Shown one piece after another: positions 8,826-17,173 of a DNA stretch of 57,055 nt. A program made the translations under genes and the position numbers. The notes beneath the pieces were generated by a model. That model saw only the letters and a program-made list of their open reading frames with translations. It did not search any database and was not told the DNA's origin. Source of the stretch: Paraburkholderia elongata (GTDB lineage: Bacteria > Pseudomonadota > Gammaproteobacteria > Burkholderiales > Burkholderiaceae). Location of the stretch: contig NZ_WOEZ01000211.1 in assembly GCF_013177735.1 (NCBI RefSeq), positions 1 to 57,055 on the forward strand, read 5' to 3'. How positions within the stretch are numbered: the stretch's first letter is position 1; every line of letters begins with the position of its first letter.

Positions 8826-9758
8826 TTAAACCACGCCCGCGCTATCCCTATCGAACTGAAACTGCGGCACAGCCGCGACGGCCTCGACAAAGCAGTCGAT
8901 CAAATAGTCGCAGGCCGACGTATTCAATGCGTCACGCCGCGAGATGATGCCGACCGACACGCGCGGCAATACCTCTCGCACCGGTACCGAAACGAGCCGC
9001 TCGCGAATCCAGTCGGTTTCCAGAAAACTCTTCGGACAACATGACAGCAAATTGCTATTCACCGACAGCGAAAAACTCGCACTGAACGAGCTGCACTCCA
9101 CCACCACATGCGGCGCACTCGCCCCATGCTGCACGAAAAAGTCCTGAAGCGACTGACCGATACTTTCGGGCGTGGTATTGAGCATCCACTCCGCGCCTGC
9201 CAGTTCCGTGATCGATTCGGCATTCGCCAACGGATGCCCTTTGCGAGCGGAAATGATCAACTCGCCTTCGAGCAACGAGCGGAACACGAATTCCGCCGCC
9301 AGCTTTTTTTCATCGACGATAGCGATCACGAAGTCGAGCGAGCCATCGCGCAGCCGCGCCAACGCCGCCGTCAGAAAACCCTCCTGAACCGAGAGCCGCG
9401 TTTTCGGCATACGCTGCCGGAACGAGTGAATGGCGCGCGACAGAAACTTCAGCGACACCAGCGGCGTGACCGCACACGACACCGTACCGCCCGCCTGGCC
9501 GGATAGCTGGATCACGTCCTCTTTCGCGTGCTGCATCTCGGCCAAGATGAGCCTCGCGCGCGCACACACGGCCTGGCCGAACTGCGTGAGTTGCGCGCCA
9601 CGCGCGCTGCGCGACACCAGCGGCACGCCCAATTCCTGTTCAAGCTCGCGAATCGCCTTGGTCAATGCGGGCTGGGACAAACACACCGTTTTGGCCGCGG
9701 CGCGAATGCTGCCGTGCTGGGCAATCGCCACTAAAGCGCGCAACTGGTTGTATTTCAC
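8826..9758 (-). CDS. LysR-family regulator divergent from the MHS transporter
   Basis: A LysR-type regulator with the helix-turn-helix at the N-terminus (ALVAIAQHGSIRAAAKTVCLSQPALTKAIRELEQELG) and a substrate-binding-like domain containing CAVTPLVSLKFLSRAI. The frame is open to 9920, but the LysR domain begins at VKYNQLRAL, so a GTG at 9758 is the natural start; the extra 54 residues lack any LysR feature. No strong ribosome site precedes the GTG, and ATGs at 9815 or 9878 remain possible. It is divergent from a transporter-amidase pair, with a LysR-type dyad between them, and is probably their regulator. It lies about 60 bp upstream of the amidohydrolase gene on the same strand. Confidence 0.85.
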   Translation of the reverse strand: MKYNQLRALVAIAQHGSIRAAAKTVCLSQPALTKAIRELEQELGVPLVSRSARGAQLTQFGQAVCARARLILAEMQHAKEDVIQLSGQAGGTVSCAVTPLVSLKFLSRAIHSFRQRMPKTRLSVQEGFLTAALARLRDGSLDFVIAIVDEKKLAAEFVFRSLLEGELIISARKGHPLANAESITELAGAEWMLNTTPESIGQSLQDFFVQHGASAPHVVVECSSFSASFSLSVNSNLLSCCPKSFLETDWIRERLVSVPVREVLPRVSVGIISRRDALNTSACDYLIDCFVEAVAAVPQFQFDRDSAGVV

Positions 9759-9939
9759 GGGTGAGCGGTCGGATAAGCGGTTAGAGAAAGAGGCACCACG
9801 GTTGGCGTCAACCATGCGGCTGAAGCCAGCGGTTGATGGCTTGAATCGATGGTACACCGCGGGAAAAACCCCGGCCATGCTCCCAAATACCCATTGCCGT
9901 GCTGCTCGCGGCAGCCCCAACGCCCGCCTAGCCGGGCGC

Positions 9940-9956
9940 GATAACCCAGCGTTATC
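9940..9956. promoter_or_regulatory. LysR-type operator (GATAAC-N5-GTTATC)
   Basis: A perfect 6+6 dyad with a 5-base spacer, containing the T-N11-A arrangement typical of LysR binding sites. It lies in the 356-bp divergent region between the LysR gene (start 9758) and the MHS transporter (start 10115). The rest of that region holds no gene that I can support. Confidence 0.6.
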
Positions 9957-10114
9957 ACAATAAGAAAAAGCAAATCGAGAATGCTTTTTTGACTCCCTAG
10001 ACTTTTCCTGTCGTCGTCATTGAAGGCGCTCCGCTCGATCAAAGCGCTCTCGAATCGATATTGAAGCGATATCAAAGCATCACGGATTGATTCACCTCCA
10101 GAGGGATCCCGTAC

Positions 10115-11428
10115 ATGAAGTCACCTTCACTCCGTTCTTCGCTTCACGATGTCAGTCAAAGCGCGAGGCATGGCGCATCGACCCGCGGGCTGATCGTCGC
10201 AACGACGATCGGCAACGCATTCGAATTCTTCGATCTCACCGTCTACAGCTTCTTTGCCGTGCTGCTCGGCAAGCTGTTCTTCCCCCTCGCTTCATCGCAA
10301 CAGCAACTCTTACTCTCGGTCGGCACGTTCGGCATCGGCTTCATCGCGCGCCCCCTTGGCGGTGTGCTGTTCGGTGTGCTGGCGGACCGCTTCGGCCGCA
10401 TCGTGGCGATGAATCTCACGCTCGTGACGATGGCGGTCGGCACTGGCCTGATCGGCGTGATGCCCACCTACGCGCAAATCGGCATCGCAGCGCCGCTCGC
10501 GATCGTCGCCGCGCGTTTGCTGCAAGGCTTTTCCGCTGGCGGCGAAGTGGGCGTCGCGACCACCCTGCTCGCGGAACGCGCCTCAACGGCGCGACGCGGC
10601 TACATCACGAGCTGGCAGTTCGCGAGCCAGGGTGCAGCGGCACTCGCCGGTTCGCTGGTGGGTTTCCTGCTGTCGCACTACCTCGACAAAGCTTCGCTCG
10701 AAGCTTGGGGATGGCGCATTCCGTTTCTTGCGGGTGTACTGATCGCGCCGCTCGGCCTTTATCTGCGTTCGCGGCTAGGCGGCGAAGCTGATGCGCCTGC
10801 CGACGCCGCGCGCGATTCCGCCGGCGTCCTGAAGACTGTTCTGCAACGCGACTGGCGCCTCGTCCTGGTGGCCCTTTTTCTGGTGGTCGGCGGCACGTCG
10901 GCGCATTTCATCGTGATCTATTACATGTCGACGTATGCGATCAAGGTGCTGCATCTGCCGATGGATGCTGCGCTCTGGTGCGGGATTCTCGCGGGCGCAG
11001 TGATGCTGGTGATGTCGCCAGTGGGCGGCATCTGGTCCGACACGCTCGGCCGCAAACGCGTCGCTTTCATCTCGCGCGTGCTTCTGACCGTGCTCATTCT
11101 GCCGGGCTTCTATCTGATCCAGCATTCGCCTTCGGTCAGCACGTTATATCTGGTGGTCTGCGCACTCGCAGCGCTGCACTCCATCAACGCAGGCGCGACC
11201 GGTTCGATGCTGCCTGAGATGTTCCCGCGCAGCACGCGCGCAACGGGGCTTTCGATTGCGTACGCCGCGGGCGTGTCGATCTTCGGTGGCTTTGCGCAAT
11301 TCATCGTGACGTGGATGATTCAGGCGACCGGGAATCCTGCCGCGCCCGCCTGGTACGTGATCGTCTGCGGGATGCTCTCGCTGATCGCACTGCTGTTTGT
11401 GGTCGACCGCACGCGTCAAGACATCTAG
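10115..11428 (+). CDS. MFS transporter, metabolite:H+ symporter family
   Basis: A 437-residue inner-membrane transporter with twelve predicted membrane spans. The signature GNAFEFFDLTVYSFFA near residue 31, the loop LADRFGRIVAMN between spans two and three, and GGEVGVATTLLAE are typical of the MHS branch (citrate, shikimate, proline or dicarboxylate symporters). The second half carries the matching loop WSDTLGRKRVAF. An AGAGGG element lies 11 bases before the ATG. It is 45 bp upstream of an amidase on the same strand, so uptake of an amide or an amide-derived acid is plausible. The substrate is not readable from sequence. Confidence 0.87.
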   Translation: MKSPSLRSSLHDVSQSARHGASTRGLIVATTIGNAFEFFDLTVYSFFAVLLGKLFFPLASSQQQLLLSVGTFGIGFIARPLGGVLFGVLADRFGRIVAMNLTLVTMAVGTGLIGVMPTYAQIGIAAPLAIVAARLLQGFSAGGEVGVATTLLAERASTARRGYITSWQFASQGAAALAGSLVGFLLSHYLDKASLEAWGWRIPFLAGVLIAPLGLYLRSRLGGEADAPADAARDSAGVLKTVLQRDWRLVLVALFLVVGGTSAHFIVIYYMSTYAIKVLHLPMDAALWCGILAGAVMLVMSPVGGIWSDTLGRKRVAFISRVLLTVLILPGFYLIQHSPSVSTLYLVVCALAALHSINAGATGSMLPEMFPRSTRATGLSIAYAAGVSIFGGFAQFIVTWMIQATGNPAAPAWYVIVCGMLSLIALLFVVDRTRQDI

Positions 11429-11473
11429 GCCGCCACGCACGCGTCATTCACTCTTCAACACCACGAAATTCTT

Positions 11474-12937
11474 ATGTCAGACACTCTTCATGCCGATGCA
11501 CCGCTCGCTGCGAACAGCGAACTCTGCGACCTGTCCGCGCGCACCCTGCTCGATCTGCAGCGAAAGAAGGAAGTGAGCGCCGTCGACATTCTGAATGCAC
11601 ACCTCTTACGCATCGAGGCCGTCAACCCGCAGGTCAACGCACTGGTGACGATCGCCGACGAATCCGCCTTGAAGAGCCGCGCCGCGGAAATCGACGCGCA
11701 ATGGGCGCGCGGCGTCTGGCAAGGTCCGCTGCACGGCCTGCCGGTTTCGCAAAAGGACCTGACCGCGACGCGCGGCGTGCGCACCACATTCGGCTCGAAG
11801 GTCTTCGAGCATCACGTACCGCAGCACAGCGCATTGATCGGGCGCCGCTGCGATGCCGCAGGTGCGCTAATGATCGGCAAATCGAACACGCCTGAGTTCG
11901 GCGCCGGTTCGCACACCTTCAACGAAGTGTTCGGCGTGACACGTAATCCGTGGGACCTGAGCAAATCCGCCGGCGGCAGCAGCGGCGGCGCGGCGGCATC
12001 CGTTGCGTGCGGGATGAATCCACTCGCTTGCGGCAGCGACATGGGGGGCTCGCTGCGCAATCCGGCCGCGTGGAATGCGGTGGTCGGTTTGCGTCCGTCG
12101 CCCGGACGCGTGCCGCGCGCGCCGGATTCGAACGGCTGGGCGACGCTCGGCGTAGATGGCCCGATGGCGCGTGATGTCGCCGATACCGCCTTGCTGTTAA
12201 GCGCGATCTCCGGGCCCTCTGGCGAAACCGCGACCGAAATCAGCGAACCTGGATCGCGCTTCGCACAACCGTTACAACGCGACTTTCGCGGCACACGCGT
12301 CGCCATGTCGGTCCAGCTTGCCGGTCTTGCCGTCGATCCCGAGATTCAGCGGGCCGTGCGTGCCCAGGCAGCAGTGTTCGAGTCGATGGGCTGCGAAGTG
12401 GAATTCGCCGACCCCGATCTCGGCGATGCCGAAGACGTGTTCCGCATCGAGCGTGCGTGGATGATCGGCAGCTTGGTCGATCAGCTCGATGCCGATGCAC
12501 GTGCACAACTGAAGCCGGAAATCGAAGCAGAGTGCCGCTTGCATCGCTCGCTATCCGCAGCGGATCTGGGCGATATGTTCGTGCGCAAGACGGCGTTGTT
12601 CGAGCGCATGCGCCGCTTCATGGACAACCACGCGTATTACGTACTGCCCGCCACGCAGATGCTGCCCTTCGATGCCGATCTGCGCTGGCCCGCTGAATTC
12701 ATGGGCACGCAGTACGACTCGTACATCGACTGGATGCGCATCTGTTGGTATCTGTCCTCCACCGAATCGCCGGTGCTCGCTTTGCCGTGCGGCTTTAGCG
12801 CGTCCGGCTTGCCGATCGGCCTGCAGATCGCCGGACGTTTTCGCGACGACTGGGGGCTGCTGCAATTCGGCCACGCCTATGAGACCGCCGCGGCGCACGG
12901 CACGATGCGGCCGCCGCTTATCGCCGGGCGCCGTTAA
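11474..12937 (+). CDS. Amidase-signature family hydrolase
   Basis: A 487-residue amidase-signature enzyme. The Ser-cisSer-Lys triad is visible: Lys94 (VSQKDL), Ser169 in SAGGSSGGAAA and nucleophile Ser193 in GSDMGGSLRNPA, with the 24-residue spacing between the serines usual for the family. It hydrolyses a carboxamide to acid and ammonia in the cytosol. The exact substrate (aryl amide, indoleacetamide-like or aliphatic) cannot be assigned. It follows the MHS transporter by 45 bp and probably shares its transcript and its LysR regulator. No signal peptide is seen. Confidence 0.88.
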   Translation: MSDTLHADAPLAANSELCDLSARTLLDLQRKKEVSAVDILNAHLLRIEAVNPQVNALVTIADESALKSRAAEIDAQWARGVWQGPLHGLPVSQKDLTATRGVRTTFGSKVFEHHVPQHSALIGRRCDAAGALMIGKSNTPEFGAGSHTFNEVFGVTRNPWDLSKSAGGSSGGAAASVACGMNPLACGSDMGGSLRNPAAWNAVVGLRPSPGRVPRAPDSNGWATLGVDGPMARDVADTALLLSAISGPSGETATEISEPGSRFAQPLQRDFRGTRVAMSVQLAGLAVDPEIQRAVRAQAAVFESMGCEVEFADPDLGDAEDVFRIERAWMIGSLVDQLDADARAQLKPEIEAECRLHRSLSAADLGDMFVRKTALFERMRRFMDNHAYYVLPATQMLPFDADLRWPAEFMGTQYDSYIDWMRICWYLSSTESPVLALPCGFSASGLPIGLQIAGRFRDDWGLLQFGHAYETAAAHGTMRPPLIAGRR

Positions 12938-13069
12938 ACACCGCTAAATCCGGGGTTCTTCCGGTAGCCGGTTTCGCCGCCGGCTGCTTGCAGGCAAGCA
13001 ACGCGTGGCTCGCGGGAGCGAACACGTCCGTCACTTTTCGCACTTTCTCTAACTTGCGCGTCAGACAAC

Positions 13070-14272
13070 ATGAAAAAAACGCTACTGGCAGTATGCCTTG
13101 CCTCTACCTTTCCGGCAGTGGTGCATGCACAGAGTGCCGTCACGCTATACGGCATCGTCGATGAAGGTTTGAGTTATACGAGCAATGCGGCGACGGCCAA
13201 CGCCAACGGCAGCGTCTCGGGTCATAGCGCGGTTCGTCTGCTGAGCGGTGTGATGCAGCAAAGCCGCTGGGGCATGCGCGGCGCGGAAGACCTTGGCGGT
13301 GGCTTGAAAGCGATCTTCATGCTGGAGAACGGTTTCGACGCCAGCACCGGCAAGCTCGGCCAGGGCGGTTTGTTATTTGGCAAGAAGGCGTGGGTGGGTT
13401 TGTCAGGCTCGTTCGGCACGGTGACGCTCGGCCGTCAGTACGACACGAACGTTGATATCCTCGGCCCGTTCGAGGTCGGCGATCAATGGGGTGGCTATAT
13501 GACGGCGCATCCTGGCGATCTCGACAACATCAACAATACTAACTCGACGAACAACGCGATCAAGTTCACCAGCAACACATACGGTGGTTTGACGGTGGAA
13601 GGTATGTATAGCCTGGGCGGCGTCGCGGGTAATTTTTCGCGCAATCGGATCTGGTCGGTGTCGGCTGGGTATGTGAATGGACCGTTGGCGCTTGGTGTGG
13701 GTTATCTCGATGTTGCCAATCCGAACACGTCGTTCTTCGGCAGTACTGGGAGTCCTGCCGCTACTGTGAATGGTGTGCCGGGCAGCAATATGGCGTCGCC
13801 GGTGTATTCCGGGTATGCGTCGGCGAAGTCACTGCATGTGATTGGTGCTGGGGCGTCTTATCTTTTCGGTGCGGCGACGTTCGGCGCGACGTATTCGAAT
13901 ACGAGTTTTCGTGATCTTGGGGATCTTTCTTCGGGGCCGAATCTGGCTGGCCTGAGCGGCAATGCTACGTTGAATAATGCGGAGGTGAGCTTCAAGTATC
14001 AGATTGCGCCTGATTTGCTGTGTGGCGTGGCGTATGACTATATGAAGGGAAGTTCGGTTAAGGGCATGACGGGGGCGACTTATCAGCAGGTTGCTTCGGG
14101 GATCGATTACTTCGTGTCGAAACGTACTGATGTGTATCTGATTGGGGTTTATCAGAAAGCCTCCGGGACGGATTCGACTGGCAAGCAGGCCGTAGCTGCT
14201 ATTAATGGGCCTTCTGCGTCGGCCGATGATAAGCAGGCTGTTGTCAGGATTGGGATGCGGCATAAGTTTTGA
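13070..14272 (+). CDS. Gram-negative porin (Porin_4/OmpC-like)
   Basis: A 400-residue outer-membrane general porin. The signal peptide is about residues 1-21 (cleavage at VVHA-QSAV), followed by the beta-proteobacterial hallmark SAVTLYGIVDEGL and SRWGMRGAEDLGGGLKAIFMLENGF. It ends in an aromatic residue (GMRHKF) as expected for BAM-dependent barrel insertion. It would form trimers for small hydrophilic solutes. It stands alone after the amidase, with about 130 bp between. From about 13600 onwards codons shift to G/T-ending ones, unlike the 5' half. The stop lies 11 bp before a large palindromic element. Confidence 0.92.
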   Translation: MKKTLLAVCLASTFPAVVHAQSAVTLYGIVDEGLSYTSNAATANANGSVSGHSAVRLLSGVMQQSRWGMRGAEDLGGGLKAIFMLENGFDASTGKLGQGGLLFGKKAWVGLSGSFGTVTLGRQYDTNVDILGPFEVGDQWGGYMTAHPGDLDNINNTNSTNNAIKFTSNTYGGLTVEGMYSLGGVAGNFSRNRIWSVSAGYVNGPLALGVGYLDVANPNTSFFGSTGSPAATVNGVPGSNMASPVYSGYASAKSLHVIGAGASYLFGAATFGATYSNTSFRDLGDLSSGPNLAGLSGNATLNNAEVSFKYQIAPDLLCGVAYDYMKGSSVKGMTGATYQQVASGIDYFVSKRTDVYLIGVYQKASGTDSTGKQAVAAINGPSASADDKQAVVRIGMRHKF

Positions 14273-14282
14273 AATTTTTTTT

Positions 14283-15057
14283 GCCTGCGGGGCGCTTGTT
14301 GTCTGTATGCCTGCGGCGTTGGCCTTTCCTTGTGTTCTTATTGGTTTATTAGCGTTGCCCCTGTGCGGGGCGGCACCTACTTCTCTTTGCTGCTGCAAAG
14401 AGAAGTAGGCAAGAGAAAGCAGCTCAAACCGCTAATTCTTAAGCGGGTCTCCTGGCTTGGAGGGGATAGTGGTGCATCTGGAATCTGTGTTTTCGCGCAC
14501 TCCGCGCTTGTGACAAAGGCATCATTCTTCCGGCGGCGCTGCGCGCGCCGAAGGGTCATTCATAAAACCGCCCGCTACGCTTTCGCTCCTGCGGTATGCC
14601 CAGTTCCCTGACTCGTCATTGCATCGCCGCCGCGGGCGCAACTGCGGCTGCCTCGCTGCGAATGCGACGCATCGACATTTGATTCGAAGTGGGGTTCGCC
14701 AATGAGAGCGGGAGCGCCTCGCCGAGGCGAAGCCGATGGCCCCGCCACGCACAAAACGAAACCTTAGGTTTCCCAGGCATACCCATCCGCGACGCACGCA
14801 GTGCGGAGTGGGAGCTGATGAGCCCTTTGTCACTGGCGCTGAGTGCGCGAGGGCGCGGATTCCAGATGCACCACTGCCACCTCCAAGCCAGGGGACCCGC
14901 TTAAGAATTAGCGGTTTGAGCTGCTTTCTCTTGCCTACTTCTCTTTGCAGCAAAGAGAAGTAGGTGCCGCCCCGCACAGGGGCGACGCTAATAAACCAAT
15001 AAGAAAACAAGGAAAGGCCAACGCCGCAGGCATAGAGACAACAAGCGCCGAGCAGGC
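14283..15057. repeat. Palindromic intergenic element, copy A
   Basis: About 775 bp flanked by inverted arms of roughly 190 bp that match almost throughout (from GCCTGCGGGGCGC at 14283 to the complementary GCGCCGAGCAGGC ending at 15057). From the outside in, each arm holds GCCCC-TGTGC-GGGGC, a 14-bp stem (CCTACTTCTCTTTG with CAAAGAGAAGTAGG), CCGCT...AGCGG and CCCCT/AGGGG-type hairpins (degenerate in the left arm). The core (about 14510-14830) has an X end with CTTCCGGCGGCGCTGCGCGC and a Y end with GCAGTGCGGAGTGGGAGC. It fills the gap between convergent porin and copC, from 11 bp after one stop to 2 bp before the other. Frames inside it are artefacts of the repeat. Two more copies lie at 27302 and 44489. 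Confidence 0.9.
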
Positions 15058-15059
15058 AA

Positions 15060-15440
15060 CTACTTCACATCAAACCCATAATCGCCATGCGTGCGATGCC
15101 CATCAGATGCCACAGCCACCCAGTGCACGGTGTAATGCCCAGCCGCAAGCGCCGGCAACGGCACCACCATCACCGCCGTCTGACGAGCATCGACTGCAGA
15201 CTTCTCCGTATTGACCTGCTTGCCGCTTGCGTCGGTCACGGTCAGCGAACTGAACGACGGCTCAAGCGGCCCGTCGAACATCACCCGGACCTGCGCAGGC
15301 GAGGCCACCGTCGCGCCCGCACCCGGCTCCTGCTTCCGCGGAAATACATGCGCGAAAGCAGCACTCGCGAACGCGAGCCCGGCAATCACCAACGACACCT
15401 TCGCTGCGGCGTGCAGCAGGTCATGTCGATCGTTTTTCAT
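15060..15440 (-). CDS. copC: CopC-domain periplasmic copper-binding protein
   Basis: A 126-residue protein with a signal peptide (about residues 1-30, cleavage at AFA-HVF) that leaves His31 as the first mature residue. That is the N-terminal His used by CopC proteins for a Cu(II) site together with C-terminal histidines, here His115 and His118 in SDGHRTHGDYGF. The single CopC beta-barrel domain includes GAGATVASPAQVRVMFDGPLEP. It would bind copper in the periplasm. No CopD is visible nearby. It follows, on the same strand, an outer-membrane-like protein and a DUF2946 protein, making a likely copper-handling group. Confidence 0.85.
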   Translation of the reverse strand: MKNDRHDLLHAAAKVSLVIAGLAFASAAFAHVFPRKQEPGAGATVASPAQVRVMFDGPLEPSFSSLTVTDASGKQVNTEKSAVDARQTAVMVVPLPALAAGHYTVHWVAVASDGHRTHGDYGFDVK

Positions 15441-15470
15441 CGCTTGCTCCTGCGTTACGGTATGACTGCG

Positions 15471-16367
15471 TTACTGGAAGAGAGGTTTGCCAATCGTGGT
15501 CGGCGCGACATCGTCGAAGAAAACATGGGCCTGGACCAGAATACCCACGTGCGAGCCGCTTGCATGGTTGATCGGGATTTGCGCTTCAACACCGAACTGG
15601 CCATAGCGGTTGATCCAGATGAAGCCCGGATTGACCGTGCCGGTTGTCTGCCCCTGGCTTCTCGAGAGCGGAACCTCCACCAGCGGAATGACATTCGCCA
15701 ACGGTTGCGGCAGGCCGACGTCGTGCACGTGCTGCTGCAGATACGGCAAGCTGTATTGCACCGTGAAACCGTAGTTGAACGCGTTCGGCTGCCCCGCTCC
15801 CGTTGTCAGCGCCGGGCCGGCTACACCCGTGATCGCGATCGGCCGCAGATATGCCAGGGATGCGGGAAGATCGCCCATGCCCTTACCAGCATAGATCGTC
15901 GGCGAGATCGTCGAAAAGTTGGCCGCGATCGCGCGGCTTCCCGTGCCGCCAAGTTGAGCGGTCACACCGACGGAGGTCATGAACTCATGTTCATCGTTGA
16001 CGTACAGCAGGTACTTCAAACCGACGCCGAAATTGTCGAAGCCGCGTGCCTTCGGATTGTTTTGCATCACGTAGGCGCCGTTTACCGACACCGCCAGCCG
16101 GGACGTGATCAGCTTGTCGTACTCGAAATTGAAGGTATTGATGCTTTGATCGCCGGTATCGCCCGGCACGCGCTGGTGCCCGTACTCGAGATTGGCTTCG
16201 TCGCCGACACCGGGATCGTCGACAGCCATCGTCGACGGAAAGACGCGGTTGCCCGCAATCGCGTGAGCACTAGCGAGCGAAGGAGCGAGGAAAAAAACGC
16301 TGGCGGCAGCCGCAACGAGCGACGCCGCGCGCAGCGGTATCGCGCTGCGCGTTGCTTGGGTTTGCAT
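15471..16367 (-). CDS. Outer-membrane beta-barrel-like protein of the copper group
   Basis: A 298-residue exported protein: signal peptide about residues 1-34 (LAPSLASA-HAIAG), then alternating polar/aromatic beta strands and long glycine-rich loops, ending in HVFFDDVAPTTIGKPLFQ. The pattern resembles small outer-membrane 'transporter' or phenol-MetA-like barrels, but I recognise no specific family. It lies between the DUF2946 gene and copC, about 30 bp from the latter, so an operon is likely. A role in copper or other metal handling is inferred only from neighbours. Confidence 0.65.
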   Translation of the reverse strand: MQTQATRSAIPLRAASLVAAAASVFFLAPSLASAHAIAGNRVFPSTMAVDDPGVGDEANLEYGHQRVPGDTGDQSINTFNFEYDKLITSRLAVSVNGAYVMQNNPKARGFDNFGVGLKYLLYVNDEHEFMTSVGVTAQLGGTGSRAIAANFSTISPTIYAGKGMGDLPASLAYLRPIAITGVAGPALTTGAGQPNAFNYGFTVQYSLPYLQQHVHDVGLPQPLANVIPLVEVPLSRSQGQTTGTVNPGFIWINRYGQFGVEAQIPINHASGSHVGILVQAHVFFDDVAPTTIGKPLFQ

Positions 16368-16472
16368 GGTTCATCCTGTTCATGGATCGTGACAATGCCA
16401 GCGCGCGCGTCTGCAGACGAACGTGTGACGGCATCGCGATGCGCTCATGGCATCGCGCCGGTGTGACTCGAA

Positions 16473-16907
16473 TCAGGATGCGAACGGAGGGGCGCGAGGC
16501 TGCGCGAAGGTAAGCGGTTCGACGCGGCGAACGCTCTCGAAGCGGGTAGCGACGGTGTGCTGAAGCGCGCGGACGGTGACGAAGAACAGCGCCTCGACGC
16601 TGGGCACCACGGGCATGTGGGCGAGCAGACTGCAATAGCCGCAGGCATCGCCGTCGGACGTGGCAGCGTGTTGAGCGTGTTTGCTGCCGGGATTGTCCGG
16701 TGCCTGAGCCGCCATCGAGGGCATCGAGGACATGGCGTCCATCTCCGGCATGGAAGCCATCGACGGCATCGAGCAATGCTCGGCTTCCATTCCCATTTCA
16801 CCGCCGTTGCGTGCGGCGAGCGAATGCGAGATCGTTGGCGCGAGCGTAGCCATCAGGATCGCAAACAATCCCAGCCAACTGCCGATCTTCCGATGGAAAC
16901 GACTCAA
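16473..16907 (-). CDS. DUF2946 protein, Cys/His/Met-rich, probable metal response
   Basis: A 144-residue DUF2946 protein with an N-terminal membrane/signal segment (residues 9-30). The middle is rich in Met and His (EHCSMPSMASMPEMDAMSSM), followed by the diagnostic CGYCSLLAHMP. Methionine and Cys-X2-Cys motifs of this kind suit Cu(I) binding, and DUF2946 genes often accompany copper/cobalt genes. It is first of three same-strand genes ending in copC. Function within the family is not established, so the copper role is inference from composition and context. Confidence 0.75.
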   Translation of the reverse strand: MSRFHRKIGSWLGLFAILMATLAPTISHSLAARNGGEMGMEAEHCSMPSMASMPEMDAMSSMPSMAAQAPDNPGSKHAQHAATSDGDACGYCSLLAHMPVVPSVEALFFVTVRALQHTVATRFESVRRVEPLTFAQPRAPPFAS

Positions 16908-17173
16908 GAGGCGCCCGGCGATACGATGAGAAGCTGTCGTGGATTATGCCATGGCGTATCGCGCATCCTGGCCGGCAAGGCGCTGCTTATGCCGGACATT
17001 TTACCTGCACGCCGCGCGCGCATCCGCTGCTGCGCTACGACACTGCAATGGCAGAACTTCACTCGCCGCTCGATGGTCCGGCGGCACCCGCGGTCAACAG
17101 AGCAAACTTCCAACGGCAAACCCGCTCCGGACAGTAGACAATGCCTTATCCCGGCTATCGGCACGGAGTGCCC

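Noticed and set aside
12966..12985. Small hairpin AGCCGG...CCGGCT after the amidase gene considered as a terminator
   Set aside because: Only 6 bp of stem with no T-tract; too weak to call in GC-rich DNA.
14522..15010. Open frames inside palindromic element A (also 27552-27914, 44474-44866 and 44758-45171 in the other copies)
   Set aside because: They run across repeat arms and are not preserved in frame between copies. The products are Arg/Cys/Pro-rich nonsense. Predicted 'hypothetical proteins' here would be artefacts.
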